This document shows, one piece after another, positions 35,404 through 42,147 of a stretch of DNA of 64,000 nucleotides. The notes below the pieces were generated by a model, which saw only the letters and a program-made list of their open reading frames with translations, was not told where the DNA came from and did no database searches. Location: assembly GCA_937927415.1 (NCBI GenBank), contig CALBDS010000042.1, positions 169,101 through 233,100 of the forward strand. Reading direction: 5' to 3'. Position 1 is the first letter of the stretch. Every line of letters begins with the position of its first letter. This DNA comes from an uncultured Rhodospirillaceae bacterium (lineage in GTDB: Bacteria > Pseudomonadota > Alphaproteobacteria > Azospirillales > Azospirillaceae). The translations under genes were made by a program, and so were the position numbers.

Positions 35404-35766
35404 TTAACCTTTTTTGGATTTGTCCTTGCGCCGCTGGGCATAGGTCTTCAGGCGCGACGCCAGTTCCGGGGTCAGCAGCGTCCATTCGCCGACGCACTTT
35501 CCGTTCGATGCGTCGTTGATGGCTACGGTGGCGGGAAAGCTGAACAGGCCGATCTCATCATCCACCTTGACCATGATCCGGGCGGTCTGGCCGGCGATCA
35601 GCGAGCCGTCGAACTGAGTCGCCACGAATCCCTTGTCGGTCACAGCGGCCAGCGGAAAGCTTTTGCCGTCGAATTCGATCTTGCTGTTGTTGGCGCGAGG
35701 CCCCTTTGGGGACGACGGCTTCTTCTTGTCGGCAATCATCACCTTGAGAAAATCGAGAACGCCCAT
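35404..35766 (-). CDS. Small protein, possible degenerate PilZ-like fold
   Basis: 120 residues, no signal peptide or membrane segment. A Lys-rich N-terminus, then predicted strands (SKIEFDGKSFPLAAV, GFVATQFDGSLIAGQTARIM, LFSFPATVAIND) and a basic tail (KTYAQRRKDKSKKG). The strand order recalls a PilZ-type barrel, but the RxxxR and (D/N)xSxxG motifs are absent, so I would not call it a c-di-GMP receptor. Convergent with the deacetylase. Confidence 0.6.
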   Translation of the reverse strand: MGVLDFLKVMIADKKKPSSPKGPRANNSKIEFDGKSFPLAAVTDKGFVATQFDGSLIAGQTARIMVKVDDEIGLFSFPATVAINDASNGKCVGEWTLLTPELASRLKTYAQRRKDKSKKG

Positions 35767-35846
35767 GCCATGTGCTCCGCGTGTCGATGACCGCGCGGAT
35801 TTAACCCCGGTCGGGGCAGAAAGGGCAACACTTCCTTAACGGTGCT

Positions 35847-36173
35847 TCACCGATCGGCTGGCGGTATCCCTGCCCCGCGCCATCCGCCAACCGCCCGGTG
35901 CAGCAGAACCACGGTGATGGGCAGGACCGTCACCGCCAGCGCCGCCACCCCCAGCAGCACCGACAGGGTATCGTCACCCTCCGCACCATAACGGATCAGG
36001 GCGCTCACCACCTGAAGCATCAGCGTGACCAGCAAGGCCGCCGCCATTGCCGGAAGAAGAACACGCCCCGGACGCCGATACCGTTGCCCGCCGGGCGGCG
36101 TGCCCGCCCCGCCCAGGACACCGGGTATCGAGACACCCGACACAGAGACACCCGACACAGACACACCGGGCAT
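35847..36173 (-). CDS. Small membrane protein with N-terminal repeat
   Basis: 108 residues from ATG 36173, GGGAGGAG five bases upstream. N-terminus is a tandem repeat (VSVSGVSVSGVSIPGV). Two hydrophobic spans follow (residues ~38-60, LLPAMAAALLVTLMLQVVSA, and ~72-95, LLGVAALAVTVLPITVVLLH). Not recognised. Located just downstream of the divergent hypothetical gene at 36391. Confidence 0.55.
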   Translation of the reverse strand: MPGVSVSGVSVSGVSIPGVLGGAGTPPGGQRYRRPGRVLLPAMAAALLVTLMLQVVSALIRYGAEGDDTLSVLLGVAALAVTVLPITVVLLHRAVGGWRGAGIPPADR

Positions 36174-36390
36174 AGGCTCCTCCCTTACCGGCGGATGCGA
36201 AAGCGGCGGACCCGAAAGCAAACTATAATCCAGGCGAAACAAGTTTCATCGGTGACATACGTCCTAATACAAAAGGATGAAATATTACGTCACCCACAAA
36301 AATTTCGCCTTTTGTAAGTCTCGCCATGAACCGGAACACCTTTTTCGGCGTAGAAAAACCGTCTCCCCTCTCTGCTGAACGGTATGAACG

Positions 36391-36714
36391 ATGGCTTATC
36401 CCTTTGACGAGGCCGACACCAACGCCACCCCCGACCCCACACCGGACCATGACGACGGGGAAACGCTGTTCGACCGGCTCGACGGCATCGCGCAGCGCGC
36501 CGGACAGTTGACCGGGGCGGAGGCGCGGCATGTGGTGACGGCGATCAACCACCTGCGGCTGGCGGAATTCCACCTGCGCATCGCGGTGGAGTCATCGGGC
36601 GATCCCCGTTTCACCACCCTGGCCGACCGTTTCCGCGACGGGGCTGCGGAACTGGCGCTGGCGGCGGTCACCTTTGGCGAGGCGGGGCAGCCCGCCGGCT
36701 CCATCCGGCACTGA
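36391..36714 (+). CDS. Small acidic hypothetical protein
   Basis: 107 residues, ATG 36391. Acidic N-terminus (DEADTNATPDPTPDHDDGE) and a helical region (GAEARHVVTAINHLRLAEF). No recognisable family. The upstream spacer (36174-36390) is AT-rich and probably has divergent promoters. Downstream lies the leuA leader. Confidence 0.6.
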   Translation: MAYPFDEADTNATPDPTPDHDDGETLFDRLDGIAQRAGQLTGAEARHVVTAINHLRLAEFHLRIAVESSGDPRFTTLADRFRDGAAELALAAVTFGEAGQPAGSIRH

Positions 36715-36811
36715 TCCGGCGTGCCGGCCGTCACCGGACCATCCCCGCGCGCATGACACCTCTGATAGGGGATGCTTGACAGCCGGCTTCGGTCTTTGCA
36801 CATTAGCGGGC

Positions 36812-36868
36812 ATGACGACCTGCATGATTCCGAACGCCCTGCTGCTCCTTATCAACCCGGCGCTTTGA
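36812..36868 (+). CDS. leuL: leuA leader peptide
   Basis: An 18-codon frame starting ATG 36812 that encodes MTTCMIPNALLLLINPAL and stops at TGA 36866-36868. Four consecutive Leu codons (CTG CTG CTC CTT), plus a final Leu, are the hallmark of a leucine attenuation leader. It lies about 250 bp before the leuA start. Ribosome stalling at these codons when leucyl-tRNA is scarce would alter folding of the downstream transcript. Confidence 0.85.
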   Translation: MTTCMIPNALLLLINPAL

Positions 36869-36985
36869 CAGCGACCGGGCAAACGGCGTTCCACCCTTCT
36901 GTTTCTTCACAGGTCGAAGTCTTTCCATGATCGAGCATCGGACCAGCGGCGCTTCCCGGCGGGGGCCGGGGCTGCGACTTAGGGG

Positions 36986-37019
36986 CGGCCGCAGAGCCTC
37001 CCCGGCGGCTCGGCGGCCG
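36986..37019 (+). promoter_or_regulatory. Candidate attenuator hairpin upstream of leuA
   Basis: CGGCCGC-A-GAGCC (36986-36998) pairs with GGCTC-G-GCGGCCG (37007-37019) as a 7+5 bp stem with one internal mismatch. There is no U tract, so it would be a pausing structure or Rho-dependent site rather than a classic terminator. It lies between the leader peptide and leuA. Confidence 0.35.
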
Positions 37020-37117
37020 TATTGCGCGCCGGATACCCGACCACCCTCTTTGTGACGACCTCCCGCCGGCCAGCCGAATCCACGCCGGTCCAGGGAATCA
37101 GGAGTGCGATAAGCGCC

Positions 37118-38809
37118 ATGACCAACGTCTCCTCCATGCCGATCCACCGCTACACCCCGTTTCAGTCCGTCGATATGGGCGGCAAGCGCGAATGGCCGAA
37201 CCGGGTGCTGGACAAGGCCCCCATCTGGTGCTCGGTCGATCTGCGCGACGGCAACCAGGCCCTGATCGAACCCATGGGGCCGGAGCGCAAGCGCGCCATG
37301 TTCGATCTGCTGGTCAAGATGGGGTTCAAGGAGATCGAGGTGGGGTTCCCCGCCGCCTCCCAGACCGAATTCGATTTCTGCCGCGAGTTGATCGACGAGG
37401 GGCGCATCCCCGCCGACGTCACCATCCAGGTGCTGACCCAGGCCCGTGAAGAACTGATCCGCCGCACGTTCGAGGGCATCAAGGGCGCCAAGCGGGCGGT
37501 GGTGCATCTGTACAACTCCACCTCCGAATTGCAGCGCCGCGTGGTGTTCGGCATGGACCGTGCCGGCATCATTGACATCGCGGTGAAGGGCACCCGGCTG
37601 GTCCGCGACATCGCCGCCCAGTACCCGGAAACCGAGGTGGTGCTGGAATATTCCCCGGAAAGCTTCACCGGCACCGAGCTGGACTTCGCGGTCGAGGTGG
37701 TGGAAGCGGTGGCCGAAGCCTGGGGTGCCACCCCTGAGCGCCGGATGATCGTCAACCTGCCGGCGACGGTGGAAATGGCGATGCCCAACGTCTATGCCGA
37801 TCAGATCGAATGGTTCGGGCGCACGGTGAAGAACCGCGACAGCCTGATTATCAGCGTGCACCCCCACAACGACCGCGGCACGGGTGTTGCCGCCGCCGAA
37901 CTGGCGGTGCTGGCCGGTGCCGACCGGGTGGAAGGCACCCTGTTCGGCAACGGCGAGCGCACCGGCAACGTGGACATCGTGACCCTGGCGCTGAACATGT
38001 TCACCCAGGGCGTCGATCCCGGTCTGGTGGTCAACGACATCAACGAGATCGTGCGGGTGTCGGAATACTGCACCCAGTTGCCGGTGCCCCCCCGCCATCC
38101 CTATGCCGGCGAGCTGGTGTTCACCGCCTTCTCCGGTTCGCACCAGGACGCCATCCGCAAGGGTCTGCACGCGCTGGAAAAGGCCAATTCCGACAAGTGG
38201 GAAGTGCCCTATCTGCCCATCGACCCGCAGGACATCGGCCGCAGCTATGAAGCGGTGATCCGCATCAACAGCCAGTCGGGCAAGGGCGGCATCGCCTATA
38301 TCCTGGAAACCGAGCACGGGCTGAAGGAAATCCCCCGCCGCCTGCAGATCGAATTCTCCAAGGTGGTGCAGAAGGTGGCGGACGAGACCGGCAAGGAACT
38401 GTCCCCCGCCGCCATCTGGGGCACCTTCCAAGCCGAGTATCTGGACCGTGACCGTCCGTTGATGCTGCTGGAGCACGGCACCGAGCCGCGCGGGCCGGGG
38501 TCGGGGCAGCGCACGCTGACCGCTTCGCTGTTGAAGGACGGCAAGCCGCTGACCATCCGCGGCAAGGGCAACGGCCCCATCGACGCCTTCCTGAACGGTC
38601 TGCGCGCCGAAGCCGGCTATGACGTGCATGTGATCGATTACAAGGAACACGCCGTCGCCACCGGCGAGGATTCCCAGGCCGCATCCTTCGTGGAGGTCCG
38701 CACCGGCGACGGGCGCACCCTGTTCGGCGTCGGCATCGACCCCGACATCGTGACGTCCAGCCTGCGCGCCATCGTCAGCGCCGTGAACCGCGCCTATCAC
38801 GCGGGCTGA
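37118..38809 (+). CDS. leuA: 2-isopropylmalate synthase
   Basis: 563 residues from ATG 37118, the long type-2 LeuA. Catalyses acetyl-CoA plus 2-oxoisovalerate to 2-isopropylmalate, the first committed step of leucine synthesis. Motifs: WCSVDLRDGNQALIEPM near residue 40, EVGFPAASQTEFDF, ISVHPHNDRGTGVAAAELA near 246, EGTLFGNGERTGNVD near 274, and a C-terminal allosteric domain (~430-563) that binds leucine. A 5' leader peptide indicates attenuation as well. Confidence 0.96.
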   Translation: MTNVSSMPIHRYTPFQSVDMGGKREWPNRVLDKAPIWCSVDLRDGNQALIEPMGPERKRAMFDLLVKMGFKEIEVGFPAASQTEFDFCRELIDEGRIPADVTIQVLTQAREELIRRTFEGIKGAKRAVVHLYNSTSELQRRVVFGMDRAGIIDIAVKGTRLVRDIAAQYPETEVVLEYSPESFTGTELDFAVEVVEAVAEAWGATPERRMIVNLPATVEMAMPNVYADQIEWFGRTVKNRDSLIISVHPHNDRGTGVAAAELAVLAGADRVEGTLFGNGERTGNVDIVTLALNMFTQGVDPGLVVNDINEIVRVSEYCTQLPVPPRHPYAGELVFTAFSGSHQDAIRKGLHALEKANSDKWEVPYLPIDPQDIGRSYEAVIRINSQSGKGGIAYILETEHGLKEIPRRLQIEFSKVVQKVADETGKELSPAAIWGTFQAEYLDRDRPLMLLEHGTEPRGPGSGQRTLTASLLKDGKPLTIRGKGNGPIDAFLNGLRAEAGYDVHVIDYKEHAVATGEDSQAASFVEVRTGDGRTLFGVGIDPDIVTSSLRAIVSAVNRAYHAG

Positions 38810-38821
38810 TCCCCCTATCAA

Positions 38822-38863
38822 GCAGGGCGCCTTTCCCGCCGGGGGAAGGCGCCCTGCCCTTTT
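38822..38863 (+). terminator. leuA terminator
   Basis: GCAGGGCGCCTTTCCC (38822-38837) pairs with GGGGAAGGCGCCCTGC (38842-38857) over about 16 bp, followed by CCTTTT. Confidence 0.85.
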
Positions 38864-39419
38864 ATGACGCCCGGCAAGCCGCCCGCAGGCCATCGATGAC
38901 GGTGGTGAAGCGGTCCGCATCATCCAGCGCACGGGCCAGCACGATGGCCCCCTGGATGCCGGCCACCACCGCGTCGGCCCGCTGCCCGGCGGTGGCCTCA
39001 TCGAAACCGGCCCGCCGCAAGGCCCCGGCCAGCACCGCGATCCACCGGCTGAAATAGCCGTTCACCGCCCCGGCAAAACGCCCGCGGGTGTCGTCAAGGG
39101 CGAAGGCGCCGACCAGACAGATCCGGCAGCCGGAGCGGAAATACTCATCCACCCCCGCAAACATCCGCTCGACGGCCGCCGCCGGCTCCTCCTCTTCCAG
39201 CGGGCGAAAGATGTGATCCTCGAACCACGCGCGGATGTGGGCAAGCACCGCCTCGGCCATCTCGTCCTTCCCGCCGGGAAAGAAGTGGTACAGGCTGCCC
39301 TTGCCCAGCCCAGTCTGTTCGGTGATGCGGGTGATGCTGGCGCCCTCGAAGCCGTAGCGGCGAAAGATCTCGCCCAGCACCGGCACCACGTCGCCGCGTT
39401 CGGCCACCTGCCGCGCCAT
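38862..39419 (-). CDS. TetR-family regulator
   Basis: 185 residues from ATG 39419. Helix-turn-helix at about residues 15-55 (IFRRYGFEGASITRITEQTG, then GSLYHFFPGGKDEM). C-terminal ligand domain starts near residue 60. Its ATG overlaps the TGA of the HPP gene by one base, so it is coupled to HPP and most likely controls it through the inverted repeat at 39916-39950. Confidence 0.9.
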   Translation of the reverse strand: MARQVAERGDVVPVLGEIFRRYGFEGASITRITEQTGLGKGSLYHFFPGGKDEMAEAVLAHIRAWFEDHIFRPLEEEEPAAAVERMFAGVDEYFRSGCRICLVGAFALDDTRGRFAGAVNGYFSRWIAVLAGALRRAGFDEATAGQRADAVVAGIQGAIVLARALDDADRFTTVIDGLRAACRAS

Positions 39420-39910
39420 CAGGCCCGCCCCCCCAGGGGATAGGCCACGCCGTTGGCCCTGTGGAACAGCGCGGCCACGGCGACCAGGGCCAGGGCACCG
39501 GACAGCACCGGCAGCACGAGAAAGCTGAAATCCGGGTCGGCGGCGAACACCACCAGCGGGTCGGCCCCCGCCGGGGGATGGGTGACCCGCAACGCCGCCA
39601 TCAGACCGATGGCCACCCCGACCGCCAGGGCCGCCGCCCACCAGGCATCGGGCAGGATCAGCCGCAGCACAAGGCCGGTCAAAGCCGCCACCCCATGCCC
39701 GCCGACCACGTTGGCCGGTTGCGACAGCGGGCTGCCCGGCACCGAGAACAGCAGCACGCAGCTTGCCCCGAACGGCGCCATGATGAGCGGTGTGTGGGCG
39801 TAGGCTGTGAAGGCCCCGATCAGGCCGATGGCCAGAAGCCCCCCCAAGCCGGCGATCAGGGCGGTGCGGATGGGTTGGGCCGGCTGATGACGGGCGAAAA
39901 AGCTGCGCAT
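39419..39910 (-). CDS. HPP-family membrane protein
   Basis: 163 residues, four or five membrane spans. Has the eponymous motif THPPAGADPLVV near residue 112 and LIMAPFGASCVLLFSVPGSPL near residue 43. Some HPP proteins are linked to nitrite transport, but this is not settled for bacterial ones. Regulator TetR follows; both lie just beside the nitrate operon, which is suggestive but not proof. Confidence 0.85.
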   Translation of the reverse strand: MRSFFARHQPAQPIRTALIAGLGGLLAIGLIGAFTAYAHTPLIMAPFGASCVLLFSVPGSPLSQPANVVGGHGVAALTGLVLRLILPDAWWAAALAVGVAIGLMAALRVTHPPAGADPLVVFAADPDFSFLVLPVLSGALALVAVAALFHRANGVAYPLGGRA

Positions 39911-39915
39911 GGTTC

Positions 39916-39950
39916 TGTACCAATCGTTATTGACTTTACCGATTGGTACA
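39916..39950. promoter_or_regulatory. TetR operator
   Basis: Perfect 11-bp inverted repeat, TGTACCAATCG (39916-39926) and CGATTGGTACA (39940-39950), 13-bp spacer, 5 bp upstream of the HPP start. Position and symmetry fit autorepression by the adjacent TetR-type protein. Confidence 0.8.
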
Positions 39951-39995
39951 CGACTTTTCGCCCGCCCGCAACCCTGTCGGCGGGTGCGGCGTTCG

Positions 39996-40151
39996 TCACA
40001 TCCGCCCGGTCAGCACCAGAACCAGCAGCACGATCAGAACGATGCCCAGCAACCCGCTGGGGCCATAGCCCCACGCGCGGCTGTGCGGCCACGCCGGCAC
40101 CGCCCCGATCAGCAGCAGAATCAGGATAATCAGCAGGATCGTCGAGAGCAT
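39996..40151 (-). CDS. DUF3309 small membrane protein
   Basis: 51 residues, ATG 40151, with GGGAGGA upstream. It is a very hydrophobic single- or double-spanning peptide with the signature WPHSRAWGYGPSGLLG in the middle. DUF3309 proteins occur widely in proteobacteria without known function. Same strand as HPP/TetR and possibly upstream in the same unit, separated by the TetR operator. Confidence 0.85.
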   Translation of the reverse strand: MLSTILLIILILLLIGAVPAWPHSRAWGYGPSGLLGIVLIVLLVLVLTGRM

Positions 40152-40418
40152 CCCATCCTCCCGGCCTGTTCACGGCCTTGCGATGTATTCCATGAGGACA
40201 GGGAAACGGCGGCGTTCCCCGTCCCGTTCCCAACCGCTGCCCCCCTGCCCCGAAAGAGACGCCTGCCCGTCTTTCGACGGGTTTTGTCATATTTAGAACA
40301 TTCTAATTGTCGTGTTTTGGACAATTTGTGCGTCGCAAACATGACAATGATGGCTTTGCAAACCATCATTATTTTTCCAACAGACTGAAAAACAACGATA
40401 TATTTTTCCGGCCGATCC

Positions 40419-40434
40419 TGGCACGGGATTTGCT
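40419..40434 (+). promoter_or_regulatory. Sigma-54 (-24/-12) promoter
   Basis: TGGCACGGGATTTGCT matches the sigma-54 consensus TGGCAC-N5-TTGC(T/A) exactly, in the correct orientation for the nitrate operon. It implies nitrogen-limitation control through NtrC, whose binding sites would lie upstream; the inverted repeats at 40306-40370 are the best candidates there. Confidence 0.85.
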
Positions 40435-40450
40435 GAATAAGGGGCAGCTT

Positions 40451-40550
40451 GGCGGGCAACGGCGTCCGTCGGGCGAATTGTCAGGTTTCGCGCACCCGTC
40501 CAACGGCGGATGGTCTGCGCATCGCGTTCACCGGCCCAATGGCGGGTCGG
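40451..40550 (+). ncRNA. ANTAR-type RNA target leader (three hexaloop hairpins)
   Basis: Three stem-loops with 6-nt loops of the form A-N-N-G-N-N: 40451-40470 (GGCGGGC-AACGGC-GTCCGTC), 40490-40520 (outer GCGCA/TGCGC, inner CCGTCC-AACGGC-GGATGG), and 40531-40550 (CCGGCCC-AATGGC-GGGTCGG). The last two are joined by a 10-nt linker, matching the tandem-hairpin motif bound by ANTAR antiterminators such as NasR and NasT. The intrinsic terminator follows at 40563. Confidence 0.85.
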
Positions 40551-40562
40551 CCCCCGGATAAT

Positions 40563-40612
40563 GGCGTCCGATTGGCGGAACAGAGTTCCGCTGACGGGCG
40601 CCTTTTTGTTTT
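40563..40612 (+). terminator. Leader terminator upstream of the nitrate transporter genes
   Basis: The outer stem GGCGTCCG (40563-40570) with CGGGCGCC (40595-40602) and inner stem GCGGAAC (40575-40581) with GTTCCGC (40585-40591) are followed by TTTTTGTTTTT (40603-40613). A strong intrinsic terminator placed between the sigma-54 promoter and the first gene, so it must be read through for expression. Confidence 0.9.
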
Positions 40613-40643
40613 TCGGCCCTATCCGGCCAGAACGGAGCGTAGG

Positions 40644-42050
40644 ATGGATCGCACGGCGGAACAGAACGGGACGGGACAGACGCGGGAACGGCGCGGTATC
40701 CTGACCGCCGGGGCCAGGATTGCCGCCGGCATCGCGCTGGCATCCACGGTGATCGGTGCCCTGCCCGCCGCCGGGGCCGTGCTGGCCGGAGAGTTGCCGA
40801 AGGGGACCATGGTGGAAAAGAGTGCTCTGACCCTGGGCTTCGTGCCGCTGACCGACTGCGCCCCGCTGGTAATCGCCAAGGAGATGGGCTTCTTCGCCAG
40901 CGAAGGGCTGGACGTCACCCTGTCCCGCGAACCGTCGTGGGCCAACATCCGCGACAAGGTGTCGGTGGGCATCCTCGACGGGGCGCAGATGCTGGCCGGC
41001 ATCCCGCTGGCGGCCAACGCCGGGATCGGCGCCTTCAACGTGCCGATGGTGGCGCCGCTGGTGCTGGATCTGGGCGGCAACGCCATCACCCTGTCCCGGG
41101 CGCTGATGGCGCGGATGGAAGCCGCCGATCCCGCGGCCATGGCCGAACGCCCGCTGTCGGCCCGCGCCCTGAAACGGGTGATCGAGGCCGACCGCGCCGC
41201 CGGGGCGCCGCGGCTGACGTTCGGCGTGGTGTTCTCGGTCGCCAGCCACGCCTATCAACTGCGCTACTGGCTGGCGGAAGCCGGGATCGATCCCGACGCC
41301 GACGTGCGGCTGGTGGTCATCCCGCCCCCCGATATGGTGACCAGCCTGCAGCTTGGCGCCATCGACGGGTTCTGTGTGGGGGAGCCGTGGAACAGCCTGG
41401 CCGCGGCCGGCGGCATCGGGCGGGTCGCCATCACCTCCCATGATCTGTGGGCCAACGCCCCGGAAAAGGTGCTGGGCGTCACCGCCGCCTGGGCCGCGGA
41501 CCACCCCGCCACCCTGGCGGCCCTGGTCCGCGCCCTGGTCCGCGCCGGGCGGTGGCTGGATCAGCCGGACAACCGCCGGACGGCGGCGGTTCTGCTGTCA
41601 GACAGCCGCTATGTCGGCGCCCCGGCCCCGGTGCTGGAAACCGCCCTCCGTCAGGGTGTGAAGGGGCACGAAAACGGTGATTTCGTGGTGTTCCACCGCT
41701 ACGCCGCCGGTTTCCCCTGGCATTCCCATGGGCTGTGGACGCTGGCGCAGATGGTCCGCTGGGGGCAACTGCCCCTGGGCACCGATCTGGCCGCCATCGC
41801 CGCCGCCACCCACCGCACCGACCTTTACCGCGCCGCGGTGGCCGGGCTGGATGAGCCGGTGCCGCTGATCGACAGCAAGATCGAAGGCACCCACGCCACC
41901 CCCTGGACGCTGACCGACGCCACATCGCCCATTCCCATGGGGGCGGACCGCTTCCTTGACGGCCAGCCCTTCGACCCCGCCGACGTGGCGGGGTACCTGA
42001 GACGGTTCCCCATCACCCGCCACGTGCCGGTGCCAGCCCCCACCGTCTAA
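40644..42050 (+). CDS. nrtA: NrtA-type nitrate-binding protein (first paralog)
   Basis: 468 residues, ATG 40644 (GGAG upstream). N-terminus has RERRGILTAGARIAAGIALA, a possible Tat-type or Sec signal. Core matches the CmpA/NrtA family: LGFVPLTDCAPLVIAKEMGF, SREPSWANIRDKVSVGILDG, VVIPPPDMVTSLQLGAIDGF, CVGEPWNSLA, and the C-terminal FLDGQPFDPADVAGYL. The first half is also close to NasS, the nitrate sensor partner of NasT, which is normally cytoplasmic; the signal-like N-terminus argues for a transport role. First gene after the leader. Confidence 0.88.
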   Translation: MDRTAEQNGTGQTRERRGILTAGARIAAGIALASTVIGALPAAGAVLAGELPKGTMVEKSALTLGFVPLTDCAPLVIAKEMGFFASEGLDVTLSREPSWANIRDKVSVGILDGAQMLAGIPLAANAGIGAFNVPMVAPLVLDLGGNAITLSRALMARMEAADPAAMAERPLSARALKRVIEADRAAGAPRLTFGVVFSVASHAYQLRYWLAEAGIDPDADVRLVVIPPPDMVTSLQLGAIDGFCVGEPWNSLAAAGGIGRVAITSHDLWANAPEKVLGVTAAWAADHPATLAALVRALVRAGRWLDQPDNRRTAAVLLSDSRYVGAPAPVLETALRQGVKGHENGDFVVFHRYAAGFPWHSHGLWTLAQMVRWGQLPLGTDLAAIAAATHRTDLYRAAVAGLDEPVPLIDSKIEGTHATPWTLTDATSPIPMGADRFLDGQPFDPADVAGYLRRFPITRHVPVPAPTV

Positions 42051-42147
42051 GCCCCGAACAGCCCTTTTAAAAGGCCATACGGCCCCGACGCCCGACGTGC
42101 GCCCGCGCACACCCTTTTTACGATATTAAACAACGGACGACGCAACC

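Larger units (their letters stand above)
40152..40643. other. Nitrate operon regulatory region
   Basis: 492 bp between a divergent DUF3309 gene and the first NrtA gene. It is AT-rich from 40270 to 40410, holds two inverted repeats (ATTGTC N8 GACAAT at 40306-40325; AATGATGG N9 CCATCATT at 40346-40370), a sigma-54 promoter, an RNA leader with three hexaloop hairpins and an intrinsic terminator. No gene other than these elements is seen. Confidence 0.8.

Noticed and set aside
35404..35766. Calling the small protein a PilZ c-di-GMP receptor
   Set aside because: Neither RxxxR nor (D/N)xSxxG is present.
40346..40370. AATGATGG N9 CCATCATT as an NtrC site
   Set aside because: Position is right but the sequence does not fit the GCAC/GTGC-type NtrC consensus; kept only as a candidate activator repeat.
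40644..42050. Calling the first NrtA paralog NasS outright
   Set aside because: It has a signal-like N-terminus and an NrtA-like C-terminus, and no nasT adjoins it.
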